A stretch of 64,000 nt of DNA from NCBI RefSeq assembly GCF_900114095.1, contig NZ_FORV01000001.1:744001-808000 (forward strand). Reading direction: 5' to 3'. The notes under the pieces are model-generated. The model ran no database searches. It worked only from the letters and a program-made list of their open reading frames with translations, and was not told where the DNA came from. Position numbers and translations under genes: made by a program. Origin of the DNA: Sphingomonas sp. NFR04. Lineage in GTDB: Bacteria; Pseudomonadota; Alphaproteobacteria; Sphingomonadales; Sphingomonadaceae. Every line of letters begins with the position of its first letter. The first letter of the stretch is position 1. Below, piece by piece: positions 1-7,965 of the stretch.

Positions 1-294
1 GGTCTGCGGCAGCACGAAGCGGAGCGGCCAGATGATGTGCGGCGCCATGCCCCAAAGCCGCTCGCGCTCGATCAGCGCTTCGCGCACCAGGCGGAACTCG
101 CCATATTCGAGATAGCGCAGGCCGCCATGGATCAGCTTGGTCGAGGCCGAGGAGGTGTGGCTGGCGAGGTCTTCCTTCTCGACCAGCAGCACCGACAGGC
201 CGCGTCCCGCGGCGTCGCGGGCGATGCCGGCACCGTTGATGCCGCCGCCGACCACCAGCATATCGAAACGCTCGTCGGAATGTGCGGCCGCCAT
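1..294 (-). CDS. glpD: Glycerol-3-phosphate dehydrogenase, N-terminal part (cut by window edge)
   Basis: This is the first 98 codons of an FAD-dependent glycerol-3-phosphate dehydrogenase, which oxidises glycerol-3-phosphate to dihydroxyacetone phosphate at the membrane and feeds electrons to quinone. The N-terminus carries the dinucleotide-binding motif VVGGGINGAGIARDAAGRG, followed by EKEDLASHTSSASTKLIHGG and LRYLEYGEF, which are typical of the GlpD/GlpO family. The ATG at 294 is preceded by a GAGGCG ribosome-binding site. The gene is divergent from glpK, its partner in glycerol use, and the two share one regulatory region. The rest of the gene lies outside the window. Confidence 0.93.
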   Translation of the reverse strand, partial: MAAAHSDERFDMLVVGGGINGAGIARDAAGRGLSVLLVEKEDLASHTSSASTKLIHGGLRYLEYGEFRLVREALIERERLWGMAPHIIWPLRFVLPQT

Positions 295-304
295 GCTTCG
301 CCTC

Positions 305-397
305 ATGTTCGCTATTGTTCGTTTATAGCACCAAGCGAACATAAACGAAAGCGTTGACGCGCGAACGAAAATCTACGAGCGTCCGAGCGAACATTGG
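305..397. promoter_or_regulatory. GlpR-like operator array between glpD and glpK
   Basis: The 114-bp divergent intergenic region contains repeated TTCG/CGAA elements: ATGTTCGCTATTGTTCG (305-321), GCGAACATAAACGAAA (335-350), GCGAACGAAAA (361-371) and GCGAACATT (387-395). These resemble half-sites of operators bound by the DeoR-family glycerol repressor GlpR, whose E. coli sites contain TGTTCG and CGAACA. Inference: a GlpR-type repressor controls both glpD and glpK. No glpR gene is visible in this window. Confidence 0.6.
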
Positions 398-408
398 GAG
401 GGGCTTTG

Positions 409-1893
409 GTGGACCGGAATCACATTCTCGCGATCGATCAGGGCACCACCTCGACGCGCAGCGTGATCTTCGATTCGGCGGGCCGCCGCGTCGCCACCGC
501 GCAGACCGAGTTCGAGCAGCATTATCCCGACCAGGGCTGGGTTGAGCATGATCCCGAGACGATCTGGCACGATGCGCTGACCACCGCGCGCGAGGCGTTG
601 CTCAAGAGCGGCGTCGGCGTGGCCAGCATCGCCGCGATCGGCATCACCAACCAGCGCGAGACGACGCTCGTCTGGGACCGCGCCACCGGCACGCCGATCC
701 ACCGCGCGATCGTCTGGCAGGACCGCCGCACCGCCGATCGCTGTGCCGAGCTCAAGGCCGAGGGTGTCGAGGCCGAGGTGCGGGCGCGTACCGGGCTGCT
801 GGTCGATCCCTATTTCTCGGCGACCAAGCTCGGCTGGATCCTCGATCATGTGCCGGGTGCGCGGGCGCGGGCGGAGCGCGGCGAACTCGCCTTCGGCACG
901 ATCGACAGCTTCCTGCTCTGGCGGCTCACCAGGGGCGCGGTACACGCGACCGACGTGACCAATGCCTCGCGCACCTCGCTGTTCAATATCCACAGGGGCG
1001 AGTGGGACGCCGAGCTGTGCCGGCTCTTCGGCATTCCGATGGCGCTGCTCCCCGCGGTGCACGACAATGCCCATGTCTATGGGATGACCGATCCCGAATG
1101 GTTCGGCCTGCCGATCCCGATCGCGGGCATGGCGGGGGACCAGCAGGCGGCGCTGTTCGGCCAATGCTGCTTCGCGCCGGGCACTGCCAAGTCGACCTAT
1201 GGCACCGGCTGCTTCCTGCTGCTCAACACCGGCGACAAGGCGGTGACGTCCGAACACCGGATGCTGACCACCCCCGCCTATCGCATCAACGGCCGGACCG
1301 CCTATGCGCTGGAAGGCTCGATCTTCGTCGCGGGGGCGGCGATCAAATGGCTGCGCGACGGTATCGGGGTGATCACCCATGCCCGCCAGACCAACGACAT
1401 GGCGACGCGGGTGTCGGACAGTCACGGCGTCTACATGGTGCCAGCGTTCGTCGGCCTCGGCGCGCCGCACTGGGATCCCGAGGCGCGCGGCGCGATCTTC
1501 GGGCTGACGCTCAGCGCCACGCAAGCGCACCTTGCCCGTGCCGCGCTGGAGGCGGTGGCCTATCAGACCTACGATCTCGTTGCCGCGATGGTGCAGGATG
1601 GCGGCGTGCGACCGGCGATGCTGCGCGTCGACGGCGGCATGGCGGCGAACGACTGGCTGTGCCGGTTCCTCGCCGATGTGCTGGATGTCGCGGTGGAGCG
1701 GCCGGACGACCTGGAGACGACCGCGCGCGGCGCCGCCTTCCATGCCGGGCTGGCGGTGGGGCTGTGGTCCGGGCTCGACGAGCTCTCGGCGATCTGGTCG
1801 CGCCAGGCGTGCTTCGAGCCGGCGATGGAGGCGGGGCATCGCACGACGTTGCTGGCCGGGTGGCATGACGCCTTGCGGCGGACGCTGGGGTGA
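409..1893 (+). CDS. glpK: Glycerol kinase
   Basis: Phosphorylates glycerol to glycerol-3-phosphate, supplying the divergent glpD. The protein is about 494 residues, normal for FGGY-family glycerol kinase. It shows the N-terminal ATP-phosphate motif ILAIDQGTTSTRS, the substrate segment TNQRETTLVWDR, and the C-terminal GGMAANDWL segment. A GTG at 409 is chosen because GGGAGG (396-401) sits seven bases upstream; a TTG at 394 in the same frame lacks such a site. The stop is followed directly by a dispersed repeat. Confidence 0.96.
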   Translation: MDRNHILAIDQGTTSTRSVIFDSAGRRVATAQTEFEQHYPDQGWVEHDPETIWHDALTTAREALLKSGVGVASIAAIGITNQRETTLVWDRATGTPIHRAIVWQDRRTADRCAELKAEGVEAEVRARTGLLVDPYFSATKLGWILDHVPGARARAERGELAFGTIDSFLLWRLTRGAVHATDVTNASRTSLFNIHRGEWDAELCRLFGIPMALLPAVHDNAHVYGMTDPEWFGLPIPIAGMAGDQQAALFGQCCFAPGTAKSTYGTGCFLLLNTGDKAVTSEHRMLTTPAYRINGRTAYALEGSIFVAGAAIKWLRDGIGVITHARQTNDMATRVSDSHGVYMVPAFVGLGAPHWDPEARGAIFGLTLSATQAHLARAALEAVAYQTYDLVAAMVQDGGVRPAMLRVDGGMAANDWLCRFLADVLDVAVERPDDLETTARGAAFHAGLAVGLWSGLDELSAIWSRQACFEPAMEAGHRTTLLAGWHDALRRTLG

Positions 1894-1902
1894 CCACAAC
1901 TT

Positions 1903-2012
1903 TAGCCCCTCCTCCTGGGAGGAGGGGTTGGGGGTGGAGGGATTCCAGAACAGAGGTTGGTCTCGGTGAGACCCTGCCCCACCCCAACCCCTCCCCTGAA
2001 GGGGAGGGGCTT
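1903..2012. repeat. Dispersed palindromic repeat, family A, copy 1
   Basis: A roughly 110-bp element that begins AGCCCCTCCTCC and ends GGGGAGGGGCTT, so its outer ends are complementary. It has internal hairpins at the left (CCTCC/GGAGG), middle (TCTCGGTGAGA) and right (CCCCTCCCCTGAAGGGGAGG). Near-identical copies lie at 2894-3005 and 50649-50761 in the same orientation. All are intergenic. Confidence 0.9.
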
Positions 2013-2047
2013 GAATGCACTTGCCTCTTCGCCAAAATCCACGTAAC

Positions 2048-2067
2048 ACTGAACCACATGGTTCAGT
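2048..2067. promoter_or_regulatory. Inverted repeat overlapping the arsR-family start codon
   Basis: ACTGAACCAC-ATGGTTCAGT is a 20-bp near-perfect palindrome (nine of ten pairs) that contains the start codon of the downstream regulator at 2058. Position and symmetry suggest an autoregulatory operator for that ArsR-family protein (inference). Confidence 0.6.
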
Positions 2068-2420
2068 ATAGCAGCGCTGCGCTGGATGCATCGTTCGCCG
2101 CGCTCTCCGATGCTACCCGCCGTGGCATACTGGAGCGGCTCGGGCGGCAGGAAAGCTCGGTCTCGGCGCTCGCCGATGCGTTCGACATGACCCTCACGGG
2201 CATGAAGAAGCATCTCGGCGTGCTGGAACAGGCGGGCCTCGTCACCACCGAGAAGGTCGGGCGGGTGCGGACCTGCCGGCTGGGCGGCCGGGGCCTGCGG
2301 GGCGAGGCCGCCTGGATCGACGGCGTGCAGCAACTTTGGGATGCGCGGTTCGACGCGCTGGACGGACTCGTAGAGGAACTCAAACGCAAGGAGCAGTCGG
2401 ATGGGCCTGAGCATGCATGA
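2058..2420 (+). CDS. ArsR-family winged-helix transcriptional regulator
   Basis: A small (120 residue) winged-helix repressor. The region ALSDATRRGILERLGRQESS is the classic ArsR N-terminal helix, and SVSALADAFDMTLTGMKKHL is the recognition helix, followed by the wing GLVTTEKVGRVRTCRL. It lacks the metal-binding cysteine motif of arsenic and zinc sensors. It lies immediately upstream of, and overlaps, an SRPBCC/AHSA1 gene. This pairing is a common two-gene unit in proteobacteria in which the regulator controls its partner. The reading frame is open further upstream into the repeat, but the ATG at 2058 matches the family N-terminus. Confidence 0.88.
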   Translation: MVQYSSAALDASFAALSDATRRGILERLGRQESSVSALADAFDMTLTGMKKHLGVLEQAGLVTTEKVGRVRTCRLGGRGLRGEAAWIDGVQQLWDARFDALDGLVEELKRKEQSDGPEHA

Positions 2421-2886
2421 CGCCGCATCGTCGCGGACCAAGGTGGAGCGTACCTCGGACGTGGACATGGTGGTCCGGCGAAGCTTCGACGCCCCCGCGC
2501 GCCTCGTCTTCCGGGCGTGGAGCGATGCCGAGCTGTTCCGCCGCTGGTGGGTGCCGGCATCCGCGCCCGTCCGCCTGCGCACCTGCGAGATGGATGTGCG
2601 CACCGGCGGCAGCTACCGGCTCGAATTCGGCGCGGACGAAGGGCCGGTGCACGCCTTTTTCGGCCGCTATGTCGAGGTGGTGCCGAACGAGAAGATCGTC
2701 TGGACCAACGAGGAAAGCACCGACGGCGCGCTGACCACCGTCACCTTCAAGGAGGCCGACGGCAAGACGCTGGTCACCTATCACGACCGGCATGGCTCGA
2801 AGGAAGCGCTCGATGAAGCGTTCGAGGGGATGGAAGGCGGCATTGCCGAGCAGTTCGAGCAGCTCGCGGCGGTGGTGGAGGGGTGA
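2401..2886 (+). CDS. SRPBCC (AHSA1-like) domain protein
   Basis: A 161-residue START/Bet v1-fold protein of the Activator of Hsp90 ATPase homolog 1-like group. Family hallmarks are FDAPARLVFRAWSDAELFRRWW near the N-terminus, CEMDVRTGGSYRLEF in the middle and VTFKEADGKTLVTY near the C-terminus. The ligand is unknown; the family binds hydrophobic molecules in a deep pocket. The ATG at 2401 has AAGGAG (2388-2393) at good spacing and overlaps the end of the preceding regulator by 20 bases, indicating a bicistronic message. Confidence 0.88.
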   Translation: MGLSMHDAASSRTKVERTSDVDMVVRRSFDAPARLVFRAWSDAELFRRWWVPASAPVRLRTCEMDVRTGGSYRLEFGADEGPVHAFFGRYVEVVPNEKIVWTNEESTDGALTTVTFKEADGKTLVTYHDRHGSKEALDEAFEGMEGGIAEQFEQLAAVVEG

Positions 2887-2893
2887 CAGGACT

Positions 2894-3005
2894 TAAGCCC
2901 CTCCTCCTTGGAGGAGGGGTTGGGGGTGGAGGGATTCCAGAACAGAGGTTTGTCTCGGTGAGACACAGCCCCCACCCCAACCCCTCCCCTGAAGGGGAGG
3001 GGCTT
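2894..3005. repeat. Dispersed palindromic repeat, family A, copy 2
   Basis: Second copy of the element at 1903-2012, same orientation, nearly identical. It starts eight bases after the SRPBCC stop codon and ends ten bases before the end of the convergent porin gene, so it may act as a bidirectional transcription end. Confidence 0.9.
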
Positions 3006-3014
3006 AGTTTCGGC

Positions 3015-4472
3015 TCACAACGTCAGCGCGAACTTCAGGCCGAGCACGCCGACATCCTTGGCGTTCTTCACCCCGCCCGGCTGGTGGATCCACTGGACGT
3101 TGGGCTGCACCACCAGCCACTCGGTCGGCGAGACGCTGTAGTAGAGCTCCGCCGCATATTCCGCATCGCGCGCCGGCTTGCCTGCGAGGCGATCCGCGGT
3201 GTCGATCCGCCCGTTCACATTGGTCCGCGCGACCGCCAGGCCGATCACGTCGCCCGGCAGGCTCGGCGCGAGCCCCTTGTAGAACAGCCCCACCGATACC
3301 TGGTTGTCGGTCAGCGAGGTCGCGCGATCCGCGAAGGTGACGTTGGCGAACATGCTGAAACCGGTCAGCGAGCGGCCATCCTTCGAGGCACCGGTCAGCT
3401 GCTGCTGGACGCTGGCGAACACGCCGTAGCGGCTCGAATGCTGGAGCGGCGCAAGCCCCGTCACCGCGCGCGGCTGACGGTTGATGTCGAGCACCAGGTC
3501 GTCGCCATCGGCGGTGGAGACCCAGCCGCCCAGCTTGTACGAGCCGACATGGCCCTTGTCGCCACCGCGTGTCCAGCCGATCTCGGCGGGGAGCAGCACG
3601 CCGGTCGCGCCCTTGAAATGGCCGATGAAGAAGGTGTTCTCCAGGTTCCGCGGGTTCACCTCATAGGCGCCGCCCTGCACATAGACGCCGGGCGCCACGT
3701 CGACATGGACGTTCGCGCCCCATTGGCTGACCGGCCAATTATACCAGTAATCGCCGACGAGATTGCCCGGCTGCGCGCCGCAGAAGCTGAGATTCTGGAA
3801 GTGGCAGGAGAAGACGGCGAAGTCCTCGCCCGGATTGGTGCGGCCCAGCTTCACTTCCACCTTGTCGCCCAGCTTCTGCTGGAGCCACAGCTGCGTCACG
3901 CGCACCGTCTGGCCGCGGCCATAGACTTCCTGCACCTGCTGCAGCGCGCCAAGGCCCGCGGTGGTGGTAAGATCGATGCCGCGCCGCCAGGTGACGGTGC
4001 CCTGCAGCGCCGCCCCGCTCCAGCCGACCAGCTTGTCGAGATCGAGCAGCGCGCCGAAGTCGAACTGGCCGGTCTCGGCCACCAGGTTGCGATCGCCGCC
4101 GGTGAAATTGTACGCCGTTTCCGAAGCATAGCGCGCTGACAGGCCGATGCCGCGCTCGCCCATGCGGGTGCGGATGTCCTGCCAATCGCCAATCAGCCCC
4201 GGCGGCGGCGAACTCTGGGTGTCACCGGCCAGCGACGAAGGCGAGGGGTCGCGTGGGTGGAGCATGTGGCTGCGCGCGCGGCGCTGGGTATCGGCACGCG
4301 GGCCGGAGCCGGCATCCGCCTGCGTCGCGTCGGGCTTGGGCTTGTTCAACTCGTCGGCCGGCGGCGGCGGCGCGCCCACGTCCACCTGCTGCGCCACGGC
4401 GGGCACCGTTGCTCCGAACGCCATGATCGCGAGCAAGGCCCCCTGCCCCACGCGCCAGCTCCCACGCTTCAT
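3015..4472 (-). CDS. Carbohydrate-selective porin, OprB family
   Basis: An outer-membrane beta-barrel for sugar uptake. The first residues, MKRGSWRVGQGALLAIMAF ending VAQ, form a signal peptide. A proline-rich linker follows, then the OprB start around LIGDWQDIRTRMGERGIGLS and FDFGALLDLDKLVGW. The C-terminus LGLKFALTL ends in hydrophobic alternation, as expected for a barrel. The start at 4472 is preceded by AAAGGATG; a longer frame to 4538 has no signal peptide. An AraC regulator lies just upstream on the same strand and may control it (inference). Confidence 0.88.
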   Translation of the reverse strand: MKRGSWRVGQGALLAIMAFGATVPAVAQQVDVGAPPPPADELNKPKPDATQADAGSGPRADTQRRARSHMLHPRDPSPSSLAGDTQSSPPPGLIGDWQDIRTRMGERGIGLSARYASETAYNFTGGDRNLVAETGQFDFGALLDLDKLVGWSGAALQGTVTWRRGIDLTTTAGLGALQQVQEVYGRGQTVRVTQLWLQQKLGDKVEVKLGRTNPGEDFAVFSCHFQNLSFCGAQPGNLVGDYWYNWPVSQWGANVHVDVAPGVYVQGGAYEVNPRNLENTFFIGHFKGATGVLLPAEIGWTRGGDKGHVGSYKLGGWVSTADGDDLVLDINRQPRAVTGLAPLQHSSRYGVFASVQQQLTGASKDGRSLTGFSMFANVTFADRATSLTDNQVSVGLFYKGLAPSLPGDVIGLAVARTNVNGRIDTADRLAGKPARDAEYAAELYYSVSPTEWLVVQPNVQWIHQPGGVKNAKDVGVLGLKFALTL

Positions 4473-4639
4473 TTTACATCCTTTTATATCGCGGCGCACC
4501 AAAGACCCGAGCGGCCTTTTGGTTGCGTGGCACCACAAGCCCGAGCTTCCGGACTCGCAATTCGGCCCGCATAGGCGATGGAACGCCCTGGCGCATAGGC
4601 CTGCCGCGCAGACCTATACCAACGGCTAAGCCCCGCGGG

Positions 4640-5719
4640 TCAGGCGGGGAGGCGAAGCATCTCCAGCGTGCGGATCCACTGCGGCAGCAGCACGTCGCCT
4701 GCCCCGCCCGTTGGCCGTTGCAGCGCCAGCCCGGCACCGGATCGTGCCTCGCTGGGAGTGATCCCGAACGCCGCCTTGAATGCGCGCGAAAAGGTGGACC
4801 AGTCGGCAAACCCCCAGCCATAGGCGATTTCGGCGATGGACCTCCCGCGCTGCACCGGATCGCCCAGATCGCTCAACACCCGCTCCAGCCGCTGGCGCCG
4901 GATGAAATCGCCGACGCTGCCCAGCGGCGCAAAGATGCGGTAGAGCGAGGCGCGCGACATGCCCATGGCCCGGGCGACCAAGTCCGGCCCCAGCTCCGGA
5001 TTGGCGAGATTGGCGCGGATGAACCGCTTGATCCGGAACAGCGCCGCCACCGCCACCGCGGCGCGGGGGCCGCCGTCCGGGATAGTGGGCGCGATCAGCC
5101 CGCCCATCATCAGTCCCGTCGCGCGCGCCACCGCCAGCGCATCGTCCGCGCCCGCCTGCGGCAGCCGCTCGACCAGCATCCGGGCATGCTCGCCCAGCAG
5201 CTGCGCGGCCAGCGTTTCGCGGCGGAGCACCAGCCCGTGCAGCCGGTCGAGCCGCGGCTCGTCGAGGCCGAGCGCGCTGTGGTGCACCACCATGCTGATA
5301 TTCTCGCAGCCATCGGTGCGGGTGGCGAAGGGGCGAGTCATGTCAGCGACGCAGATGTCGCCGGGGCGCGTCACCGTCGCCTCGCCGTCGTGCAGCCGCA
5401 CGTCGCCGCCGCGGGTGATGATCTGGACCAGCACCGCCTCGACGCCAGTCCGGGCCACCTTGCGAATATCGCGGTCATAGTGGAACCCCGCGCCCCACAT
5501 GCGCGAGCGGCCGATCAGCACCGGGCCGGCGTTGAACCCGTCGAGCCCGACGCTGAAATCGCCCGACACCGCCTCGCGCCGCGTGTCGAAGATCGGATCG
5601 ACCGATTCCGCATAGGCATCGAAGCGCAATTCGGGCGGCGCGTTCGAGAGGGTGAAATAGGGCACGCCGGGCGCCCCCGCCCGTACCCGCAGATTCCGCT
5701 GTTCCTCCACCCCCTCCAT
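4640..5719 (-). CDS. AraC-family transcriptional regulator
   Basis: A 359-residue regulator with an N-terminal cupin-like ligand-binding domain of the AraC_binding_2 type (roughly residues 50-200). The C-terminal double helix-turn-helix covers roughly 245-345, with ARAMGMSRASLYRIF as the first recognition helix and IAEIAYGWGFADWSTFSRAF as the second, the AraC signature. It lies 167 bases upstream of the OprB porin and downstream of an exported VOC gene, all on the minus strand. The inducer is unknown. Confidence 0.9.
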   Translation of the reverse strand: MEGVEEQRNLRVRAGAPGVPYFTLSNAPPELRFDAYAESVDPIFDTRREAVSGDFSVGLDGFNAGPVLIGRSRMWGAGFHYDRDIRKVARTGVEAVLVQIITRGGDVRLHDGEATVTRPGDICVADMTRPFATRTDGCENISMVVHHSALGLDEPRLDRLHGLVLRRETLAAQLLGEHARMLVERLPQAGADDALAVARATGLMMGGLIAPTIPDGGPRAAVAVAALFRIKRFIRANLANPELGPDLVARAMGMSRASLYRIFAPLGSVGDFIRRQRLERVLSDLGDPVQRGRSIAEIAYGWGFADWSTFSRAFKAAFGITPSEARSGAGLALQRPTGGAGDVLLPQWIRTLEMLRLPA

Positions 5720-5789
5720 CTACCTTGCATTTGTAACGCGTGCGTTGCGTTTTGCACAGGATTGCCGTCCCAGGCTTGGACAGAGGGTG

Positions 5790-6716
5790 TTACGGCTCCG
5801 GGCTTTCGGCGGTGAAAGGCGAGCAGCAGGGCGTGCTTGCGGGCTTGAACTCCATCAGCTCCACCCGCGTGCCGTCGGGATCGTAGAAATTGGCCTGCCA
5901 CTTGCCGTCCAAGCCCATTTGCGGACCGTCGTGCCGCGGGCTCAGCCGGTTCTCGCGGTAGAGCGTCGTCACCGCGGCCTCCATGTTGACCACGCCTAGC
6001 GACAAATGGTTGAGCACGCCCAATTGCCGCGCATCGACCTTGTCGGCCGTCACGTCCGAACCTTCGCCCACCATCATATATTCGAGCCAGTCGCGCCCGT
6101 CGGGCAGCTGCTGCGAAACCCAGTCAACCTTGTCCGGGTGGAACGCGCCGAACCAATAGGGGCGGAAGCCGAGCAGCGTGCGGTAGAAGCCGTCCTGCCT
6201 GGCGCGATCGTGCACCGCATGGCCGACATGGATGATCCGGCCGCTGATCGCGCCCTTCTCCGCCGTGGTGACGCTGCTGCCGGGCTGGACGAACTGGACC
6301 TGGTTGCCCTCGGGGTCGCGACCGCCGAACCATTGGTCGCCTCCCTGCCCGTGTTGCACCGGGCTGAGATCGCGGACGCCGTGAGCGCTGAGCCAGGTTC
6401 GGAGCCGCGCGGCATCGGCGGTGACGTAGCCGACATGGGCCAGCATGCTGGGGCCATGGTCCTTGGGCGCGGGCAGCACCTCGACGAACTGACGCGGGCT
6501 GAAATAATAGCGGACGCCTGCCGCATCCTCCGGATCGGCGCCCTTCCGCGCGCCGAGCACCACCCGATAGAAATGATCGGTCGCCGCCATGTCGGTCGCA
6601 TAGACGGCAAGGTGCGAGATGCCGATGATCGGCGGTCGCCCTGCGTCCGGCGACGCGGCGCCGATCATCATGGCGGCGATCAGACCGAGCGCGGCAAGCT
6701 TGCGGAACATCGGCAT
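5790..6716 (-). CDS. Exported two-domain VOC (glyoxalase/dioxygenase superfamily) protein
   Basis: About 308 residues with a signal peptide (MPMFRKLAALGLIAAMMIGA) followed by two vicinal-oxygen-chelate modules. The first starts IIGISHLAVYATDMAATDHF; the second starts IIHVGHAVHDRARQDGFY. Conserved metal-ligand-type residues are H in each first strand and E in GTRVELMEF. Exported VOC proteins are uncommon and the substrate is unknown. The ATG at 6716 is chosen because an AGGAG lies just upstream and the resulting N-terminus is a signal peptide. Confidence 0.8.
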   Translation of the reverse strand: MPMFRKLAALGLIAAMMIGAASPDAGRPPIIGISHLAVYATDMAATDHFYRVVLGARKGADPEDAAGVRYYFSPRQFVEVLPAPKDHGPSMLAHVGYVTADAARLRTWLSAHGVRDLSPVQHGQGGDQWFGGRDPEGNQVQFVQPGSSVTTAEKGAISGRIIHVGHAVHDRARQDGFYRTLLGFRPYWFGAFHPDKVDWVSQQLPDGRDWLEYMMVGEGSDVTADKVDARQLGVLNHLSLGVVNMEAAVTTLYRENRLSPRHDGPQMGLDGKWQANFYDPDGTRVELMEFKPASTPCCSPFTAESPEP

Positions 6717-6783
6717 CGTGTCTCTCCTGGGAGGCGATGCTTTCGATCGCCTTTCCAGGAGCATAGCACGCGCGCGCTGCCTG

Positions 6784-7791
6784 TCACCGGGGGTTCGGCG
6801 CAGGCCCCGTGCTGGCGCGGAGGATCAGTTCATGGGCGAGCGTCAGCTGCCGCTCGACGGGTTCGGTGCCGCGCAGGATGCCGACCAGCAGCTCGACCGC
6901 GCGCCGGCCGATCATCCCCTTGGGCTGGGCGATGGTGGTCAGCGCCGGGTGGAAGAAGCGGGCCAGCGGCAGGTCGTCAAAGCCGATCACCGAGACGTCG
7001 CCGGGGCAGGACAGCCCCGCCGCCCCCACCGCGCTGATCGCGCCCAGCGCCATCTCGTCGCTGAAGCAGAACAGCGCGGTGACGCCCTCCGCGAGCAGCG
7101 CCCGCGCCGCGCGGTGGGCCGAATCGGCACCGTAATCGCCTTCGCGCAGGTGCAGCCGGTCCTTGAGGCCGTGGCGATCGGCGGCGCGCAGCACACCGGC
7201 CAGGCGATCCCGGCTGATCGGGCTGATCGGCGGCCCGGTGATGATGCCGATCTCGCGATGGCCGAGCTCGACCAGATGCTCGATCGCATCGGCGCTGCCG
7301 GCGGCATTGTCGATATGCACGCTCGGCACGCCGATCTCCGGGCTATATTCGCAGCCATTGACGATCGGCGCCGAGGCACCCTGCCGCGCGACCAGTGCCT
7401 CCAGGCTGGCAGGCAACCGGTGTCCGAGAAACACCAGCCCGTCGACTTCGCGCCGCGACAGCATCTCGGCGTACTGGTCCTCGACTTCGGGATCGTGCCG
7501 CGTGTCGCCCAGCACCACCGCATAGCCCGCGTCGCGCGCCGCTTCCTCGGCGCCGCGGATGACGCTGGCGAAGAAGGGATTGGAGATGTCCGGCACGGTT
7601 AGCAGGATCTTGGCGGCACGCAGCGTGCGCAGCGTCCGCGCCGCGACATTGGGCCGGTAATCGAGCGCCTCGACCACCTCCATCACCCGCGCCCGCGTCG
7701 CGTCCGCCACCCGCCCCGGCTGGCTGAGCACGCGCGATACCGTGGCGGTGGAAACGCCTGCGGCTGCGGCGACTTCGATAATCGTAGCCAT
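6784..7791 (-). CDS. LacI-family transcriptional regulator
   Basis: A 335-residue repressor. The N-terminal helix-turn-helix reads MATIIEVAAAAGVSTATVSR, followed by the hinge helix and the periplasmic-binding-like sensor domain (ISNPFFASVIRGAE; SVIGFDDLPLARFF). It is transcribed away from the permease-isomerase-oxidase gene run that starts at 7966, so it is the likely local regulator, with a sugar or keto-sugar as inducer (inference). The ATG at 7791 fits the family N-terminus; the frame is open far upstream but only as antisense to the permease. Confidence 0.93.
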   Translation of the reverse strand: MATIIEVAAAAGVSTATVSRVLSQPGRVADATRARVMEVVEALDYRPNVAARTLRTLRAAKILLTVPDISNPFFASVIRGAEEAARDAGYAVVLGDTRHDPEVEDQYAEMLSRREVDGLVFLGHRLPASLEALVARQGASAPIVNGCEYSPEIGVPSVHIDNAAGSADAIEHLVELGHREIGIITGPPISPISRDRLAGVLRAADRHGLKDRLHLREGDYGADSAHRAARALLAEGVTALFCFSDEMALGAISAVGAAGLSCPGDVSVIGFDDLPLARFFHPALTTIAQPKGMIGRRAVELLVGILRGTEPVERQLTLAHELILRASTGPAPNPR

Positions 7792-7836
7792 GCAGATATC
7801 TTTGTAGCGTGCGACGCGCCGTGTCGAGCCCCGCGA

Positions 7837-7852
7837 ATGTAATCCTTTACAT
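7837..7852. promoter_or_regulatory. Inverted repeat ATGTAA-TCCT-TTACAT, likely LacI-family operator
   Basis: A perfect six-base inverted repeat with a four-base spacer, in the 174-bp divergent gap between the LacI regulator and the permease. LacI-family operators often take the form TGTAA-n4-TTACA. It lacks the central CG of most such sites. It probably controls the cluster that follows. Confidence 0.55.
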
Positions 7853-7965
7853 CGTATCCGGCTCTGCATAGGCTGCGATTCGAACAGCGGCACAGCCGCG
7901 CAAGTCGAGCATCGGCAAAGCCGCACGGGGAGAGGAAGCGCATGGTCGCTGCTGGAGGGATCACC

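Noticed and set aside
2894..4139. A 418-codon plus-strand frame starting inside the family A repeat and running opposite the porin.
   Set aside because: The minus strand encodes an OprB porin with signal peptide; the plus frame is a shadow.
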